Below, piece after piece: positions 6,874 to 9,131 of a DNA stretch of 9,131 nt. The stretch's first letter is position 1; every line of letters begins with the position of its first letter. The stretch comes from Actinomycetota bacterium (lineage in GTDB: Bacteria > Actinomycetota > Actinomycetes > Nanopelagicales > Nanopelagicaceae), in contig WLNK01000037.1 of the NCBI GenBank assembly GCA_009699795.1, positions 1 to 9,131 on the forward strand, written 5' to 3'. Under the pieces are notes generated by a model. That model was not told the DNA's origin, made no database searches, and worked only from the letters and a program-made list of their open reading frames with translations. Made by a program: the position numbers and the translations under genes.

Positions 6874-8058
6874 ATGTTTAAGAAAATTGCCAAACTATTT
6901 ATTGACCGCAAAGTCTGGGTACGCCAGGTTTTTGTTGCAGGTCTAGCTGGCTCATTTGCCTGGCAACTTGGTGACATCCTCATTCAAGAAGGTGGAGTGG
7001 TTGCGGCAATTGTCTGCTCGCTCAGCATTCGTATTTCTCTTCATAAATCTGTTCGTGAAGGATTTGGACAGATTGTCGGAACAGCAATTGGCGCTTCAGT
7101 TGCCCTAGCAAGTGTTTGGCTCTTTAGTTTTGGTTTTATTTCCGTTGGCATAACAATTGTGACTTGTTCAATTGTTGCTCGCGCTCTTCACCTCGGCGAA
7201 GTGGCCTCTGTTAACGTGCCAGTAACCGCACTCATTGTTATTGGCCCAGGTCTTAGCGGCACGACCGCTCTGCACAGACTGGGTTCAACTTTGATTGGCG
7301 CTGCTGTTGCAATTGTTTTCTCATATTTTTCCCATGCAAAAACTCCAGTGGGTAGAGCAATAGATCAAATAACAAAAGTAAGCACAAAGGCAGCAGACCT
7401 GTTGGCGGTAATGTCTGAAGGAGTCGCTGCTGGGTACACCCAGAAAGAAGCCGGGCATTGGTTGGCAAAGGCACGCTTATTAATAGAAGAGATTCCTTCT
7501 ATTCGCTCACAAGCAATTGAAGCCCGTGGCCATGCTCGCTGGTTTCCGACTGCTGAAAAGGATGAAGCAGAAGAAATTTATATTAAGGGCATTGCTCTTG
7601 AACACACACTTGTGCAGGTTCGCACGATTGCCAGAACACTCTTTGATTCATCCGTGAGCGGAGGCATTGCTGACTCAACTAAGAAGCAAATTGCAGTCGC
7701 GCTCTCTGCTGCCAGTTATGCAATTACGGCAAAGTTCGAAGACGGTGAAGATGTTGATGGAGTAGATACAACTGCAACTGATGATGCTCGAGAAGCTGGC
7801 GCAGCACTTGCCGAATCACTCATTGAAGATGCAAAAGATGCGGATCAGGAGCAGATAATTCGCGGTCTTTCCATGGTTGCAAACATTGATCGAATCGCAG
7901 ATTCACTAGATGAGAATTCTCCGGCCCTTACTGATGTAATGACTCCCGATGAACCAGCTCACGTTAAAGTCATGGCTGTTTCACCGATAGATCAAACGCT
8001 TAAACTCAACAAGCGAATCACAAAGAGAATAAAGAAGCTTTTCCGTAAGTACTTCTAA
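6874..8058 (+). CDS. FUSC / aromatic acid exporter-like membrane protein
   Basis: This 394-residue protein has two halves. Residues about 17-153 hold around five or six hydrophobic helices. They include a segment ending with HRLGSTLIGAAVAIVFSYF (134-152), which resembles the conserved last helix of FUSC/ArAE (DUF939-type) transporters. Residues about 155-394 are soluble and mostly helical, with an acidic linker (about 289-306) and a strongly basic end (KRITKRIKKLFRKYF, 380-394). The N-terminus MFKKIAKLFIDRK is also basic and amphipathic. From the family, it could be an efflux protein for aromatic acids or other small molecules, but no substrate can be read. It has about half the membrane helices of the large two-part FUSC exporters, so it would probably act as an oligomer. 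The ATG is 25 bases after tRNA-Tyr with no Shine-Dalgarno. The methyltransferase follows after 15 bases, probably in one transcript. Confidence 0.72.
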   Translation: MFKKIAKLFIDRKVWVRQVFVAGLAGSFAWQLGDILIQEGGVVAAIVCSLSIRISLHKSVREGFGQIVGTAIGASVALASVWLFSFGFISVGITIVTCSIVARALHLGEVASVNVPVTALIVIGPGLSGTTALHRLGSTLIGAAVAIVFSYFSHAKTPVGRAIDQITKVSTKAADLLAVMSEGVAAGYTQKEAGHWLAKARLLIEEIPSIRSQAIEARGHARWFPTAEKDEAEEIYIKGIALEHTLVQVRTIARTLFDSSVSGGIADSTKKQIAVALSAASYAITAKFEDGEDVDGVDTTATDDAREAGAALAESLIEDAKDADQEQIIRGLSMVANIDRIADSLDENSPALTDVMTPDEPAHVKVMAVSPIDQTLKLNKRITKRIKKLFRKYF

Positions 8059-8073
8059 TAGAGATGAGACGCA

Positions 8074-8847
8074 GTGAATACTGCAGCAAGTAAGTGGCGT
8101 GAAGATTTAGCATCATGGGCAATTCCAAAGGCGATTCTGGACGGCGCAGAAACCAAACCTTGGATTCATCCTCCAGCGGTTTTCCAGATTCCAAATGAGA
8201 TTCCGGATTCACCATCTCTTGCGCGCATCCGCGAGGCAATATCTGGAGGCGGCTCAATTCTTGATGTCGGATGTGGTGGAGGTATTGCTTCTTTTGGCTG
8301 TACACCACCGGCAACGCATGTCATCGGCGTTGATCAGCAGCAAGAAATGCTTGATTTGTATTCTGAGAATGCGAAGAAATTCAACGTTACTTCGGAGACA
8401 TTCTTAGGAGATTGGCCTGAAGTTTCCAGCCAAGTTCCAATGGCTGATGTTGTTACGGCATTTCATGTGGTCTACAACGTTGGGGATATCAAGCCATTTA
8501 TCGAAGCTCTCAATCAGCACGCGAAAAAGAGAGTTGTACTTGAATTTCCAACTTCACATCCCATGACTGCTATGGCACTTGGATGGAAACATTTTTGGAA
8601 TCTCGAAAGACCAACAAAACCAACTGCCCAAGATTTAATGAATGTGATTTCTGAATTGGGAATAACTGCGAATATTGAATATTTCAGTGGGCCTATTTTG
8701 CTTGACAAAGTTGTATCTGAATTTGAAAAGCCACTTCGAATTCGGCTTTGCCTTCCTGAATCTCGCGATGAAGAAGTAAAGGCATTTTTCATCCAGAATC
8801 CACTTCCAACTACTCGTGATCTCGCCGTAATTTGGTGGGATAAATAA
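8074..8847 (+). CDS. Class I SAM-dependent methyltransferase, substrate unknown
   Basis: This is a soluble protein of 257 residues. The S-adenosylmethionine site is clear: motif I SILDVGCGGGIAS (61-73) and the post-I acidic residue Asp87 in VIGVDQ. Then come GDWPEV (112-117), probably adenine-contacting, and the strand AFHVVYNV (129-136) and helix typical of the Rossmann-like methyltransferase fold. The N-terminus has KWREDLASWAIPKAILDGAETKPWIHPPAVF (7-37). I associate this Trp/Pro-rich pattern with a group of uncharacterised actinobacterial methyltransferases, from memory only. No substrate motif is recognised. The start is GTG at 8074 with a modest purine stretch (AGAGATGAGA) before it. An ATG at 8064 is out of frame. 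It lies 15 bases after the FUSC-like gene and 30 bases before tRNA-Thr. Confidence 0.85.
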   Translation: MNTAASKWREDLASWAIPKAILDGAETKPWIHPPAVFQIPNEIPDSPSLARIREAISGGGSILDVGCGGGIASFGCTPPATHVIGVDQQQEMLDLYSENAKKFNVTSETFLGDWPEVSSQVPMADVVTAFHVVYNVGDIKPFIEALNQHAKKRVVLEFPTSHPMTAMALGWKHFWNLERPTKPTAQDLMNVISELGITANIEYFSGPILLDKVVSEFEKPLRIRLCLPESRDEEVKAFFIQNPLPTTRDLAVIWWDK

Positions 8848-8855
8848 ACTTCCTC

Positions 8856-8861
8856 TAGACT
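8856..8861 (+). promoter_or_regulatory. Candidate -10 element for the tRNA-Thr/tRNA-Met unit
   Basis: TAGACT fits TANNNT and would place the start near 8868, ten bases before tRNA-Thr. A weak TTGGTG (8832-8837) lies 18 bases upstream, inside the end of the methyltransferase gene. Confidence 0.4.
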
Positions 8862-8877
8862 CGAACCTCTACAGACT

Positions 8878-8950
8878 GCCCCCCTAGCTCAGTCGGTAGA
8901 GCGTTTCCATGGTAAGGAAAAGGTCACCGGTTCGATTCCGGTGGGGGGCT
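8878..8950 (+). tRNA. tRNA-Thr (anticodon GGU)
   Basis: This is a 73-base tRNA. The acceptor GCCCCCC (8878-8884) pairs with GGGGGGC (8943-8949), and the discriminator is T at 8950. The D arm is GCTC...GAGC. The anticodon stem TTTCC/GGAAA encloses ATGGTAA with anticodon GGT at 8911-8913. The T arm is ACCGG, TTCGATT, CCGGT. No CCA is encoded (next bases CGA), so the end must be added after transcription. It is followed 21 bases later by tRNA-Met and is probably in the same transcript. Confidence 0.97.
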
Positions 8951-8971
8951 CGAGAAGTAACGCACACCCTT

Positions 8972-9045
8972 GGCGGGGTAGCTCAGCTTGGTAGAGCAAG
9001 CGGCTCATAATCGCTGTGTCGTGGGTTCAAATCCCGCCTCCGCTA
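8972..9045 (+). tRNA. Elongator tRNA-Met (anticodon CAU)
   Basis: This is a 74-base tRNA. The acceptor GGCGGGG (8972-8978) pairs with CTCCGCT (9038-9044) using two G-U wobbles, including the terminal pair. The discriminator is A at 9045 and no CCA is encoded. The anticodon stem AGCGG/TCGCT encloses CTCATAA with anticodon CAT at 9006-9008. The T arm is GTGGG, TTCAAAT, CCCGC. The stem lacks the three G-C pairs next to the loop that mark initiator tRNA. The loop and acceptor look like elongator Met rather than the lysidine-modified Ile tRNA, though both carry CAT in the gene. In many actinobacteria a tRNA-Thr/tRNA-Met pair precedes a ribosomal protein L33 gene, which may lie just outside the window. 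Confidence 0.93.
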
Positions 9046-9055
9046 CGAGTAAGTA

Positions 9056-9072
9056 CGCACGAACTTCGTGCG
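9056..9072 (+). terminator. Short hairpin after tRNA-Met
   Basis: CGCACGA (9056-9062) pairs with TCGTGCG (9066-9072) around a three-base loop, followed by ATTTCG. It could end the tRNA transcript or serve as a 3' processing signal. The T run is short. Confidence 0.5.
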
Positions 9073-9079
9073 ATTTCGC

Positions 9080-9117
9080 TTAACGAGAGCGCTCAGGTAA
9101 TCTGAGCGCCTCGTTAA
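9080..9117 (+). terminator. Long stable hairpin, probable terminator of the tRNA unit
   Basis: The inner stem GCGCTCAG (9089-9096) pairs with CTGAGCGC (9102-9109) around the loop GTAAT. After one bulged A (9088), the outer stem TTAACGAG (9080-9087) pairs with CTCGTTAA (9110-9117). That gives sixteen base pairs in total. The following bases are AGATTT, so the T run is poor. The strength of the stem still suggests a terminator or transcript-end stabiliser. Confidence 0.6.
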
Positions 9118-9131
9118 AGATTTAAGAAGTA

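Noticed and set aside
6752..6946. 64-codon frame across tRNA-Tyr
   Set aside because: It reads through the tRNA and into the FUSC-like gene in the wrong frame, so it is a by-product of the tRNA sequence.
7253..7474. 73-codon minus-strand frame inside the FUSC-like gene
   Set aside because: Its low-complexity Leu/Gln-rich translation is an artefact of the opposite strand, with no family resemblance.
8064..8093. Nine-codon ATG...TAA mini frame overlapping the methyltransferase start
   Set aside because: It could act as a short leader peptide, but nothing beyond its presence supports this. The same ATGAG bases serve as the purine-rich stretch before the GTG start.
8018..8314. 98-codon minus-strand frame at the FUSC/methyltransferase junction
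   Set aside because: It is antisense to two supported genes and the composition does not look like a real protein.
8972..9045. Initiator tRNA-fMet or lysidine tRNA-Ile2 for the CAT anticodon
   Set aside because: The anticodon stem lacks the three consecutive G-C pairs of initiators, and the first acceptor pair is G-U instead of an initiator mismatch. Ile2 is not strictly excluded, but the loop and acceptor look like elongator Met.
1..9131. CRISPR array, transposon, prophage or defence system
   Set aside because: No regularly spaced repeats, transposase, integrase, nuclease or toxin-antitoxin motifs are visible on either strand.

Overview
The window looks like chromosome from a compact, moderate-to-low-GC actinobacterium, most like the streamlined freshwater acI/Nanopelagicales type. 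This placement is an inference. It rests on actinobacterial-style NuoL/M/N proteins with a polyprenyl diphosphate synthase next to them, a tRNA-Thr/tRNA-Met pair, very short intergenic gaps, frequent GTG/TTG starts and roughly balanced base composition. No phylogenetic test was possible.

Layout. Positions 1-4786 (+) are the 3' end of a respiratory complex I operon: nuoL (5' truncated by the window edge), nuoM, nuoN, then a long-chain polyprenyl diphosphate synthase. Every junction overlaps by 1 or 4 bases, so translation is probably coupled. Complex I passes electrons to a quinone, and the synthase probably makes the quinone's isoprenoid tail, so the group is functionally coherent. Positions 4754-6133 (-) hold a two-gene unit, yajQ then a RarD-type EamA transporter. 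It converges on the synthase with a 33-bp tail-to-tail overlap. Around 6134-6187 is a compact divergent promoter region serving yajQ (-) and a copC-like periplasmic copper-binding protein (+, 6188-6703).

Downstream, all on +, are a hairpin, tRNA-Tyr(GUA), an FUSC/aromatic-acid-exporter-like membrane protein, a class I SAM-dependent methyltransferase, tRNA-Thr(GGU) and elongator tRNA-Met(CAU). The window ends with two tandem hairpins that probably end the tRNA transcript. The last 14 bases carry no recognisable feature.

No stretch longer than 300 bases lacks a gene. I see no CRISPR array, transposase, integrase, phage gene, toxin-antitoxin pair or defence gene. The window is mainly housekeeping. 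The least understood content is the FUSC-like protein and methyltransferase pair between tRNA genes. The more interesting small-scale signals are the symmetrical -10 element between yajQ and copC, an apparently leaderless start just after tRNA-Tyr, and the coding overlap of convergent genes.
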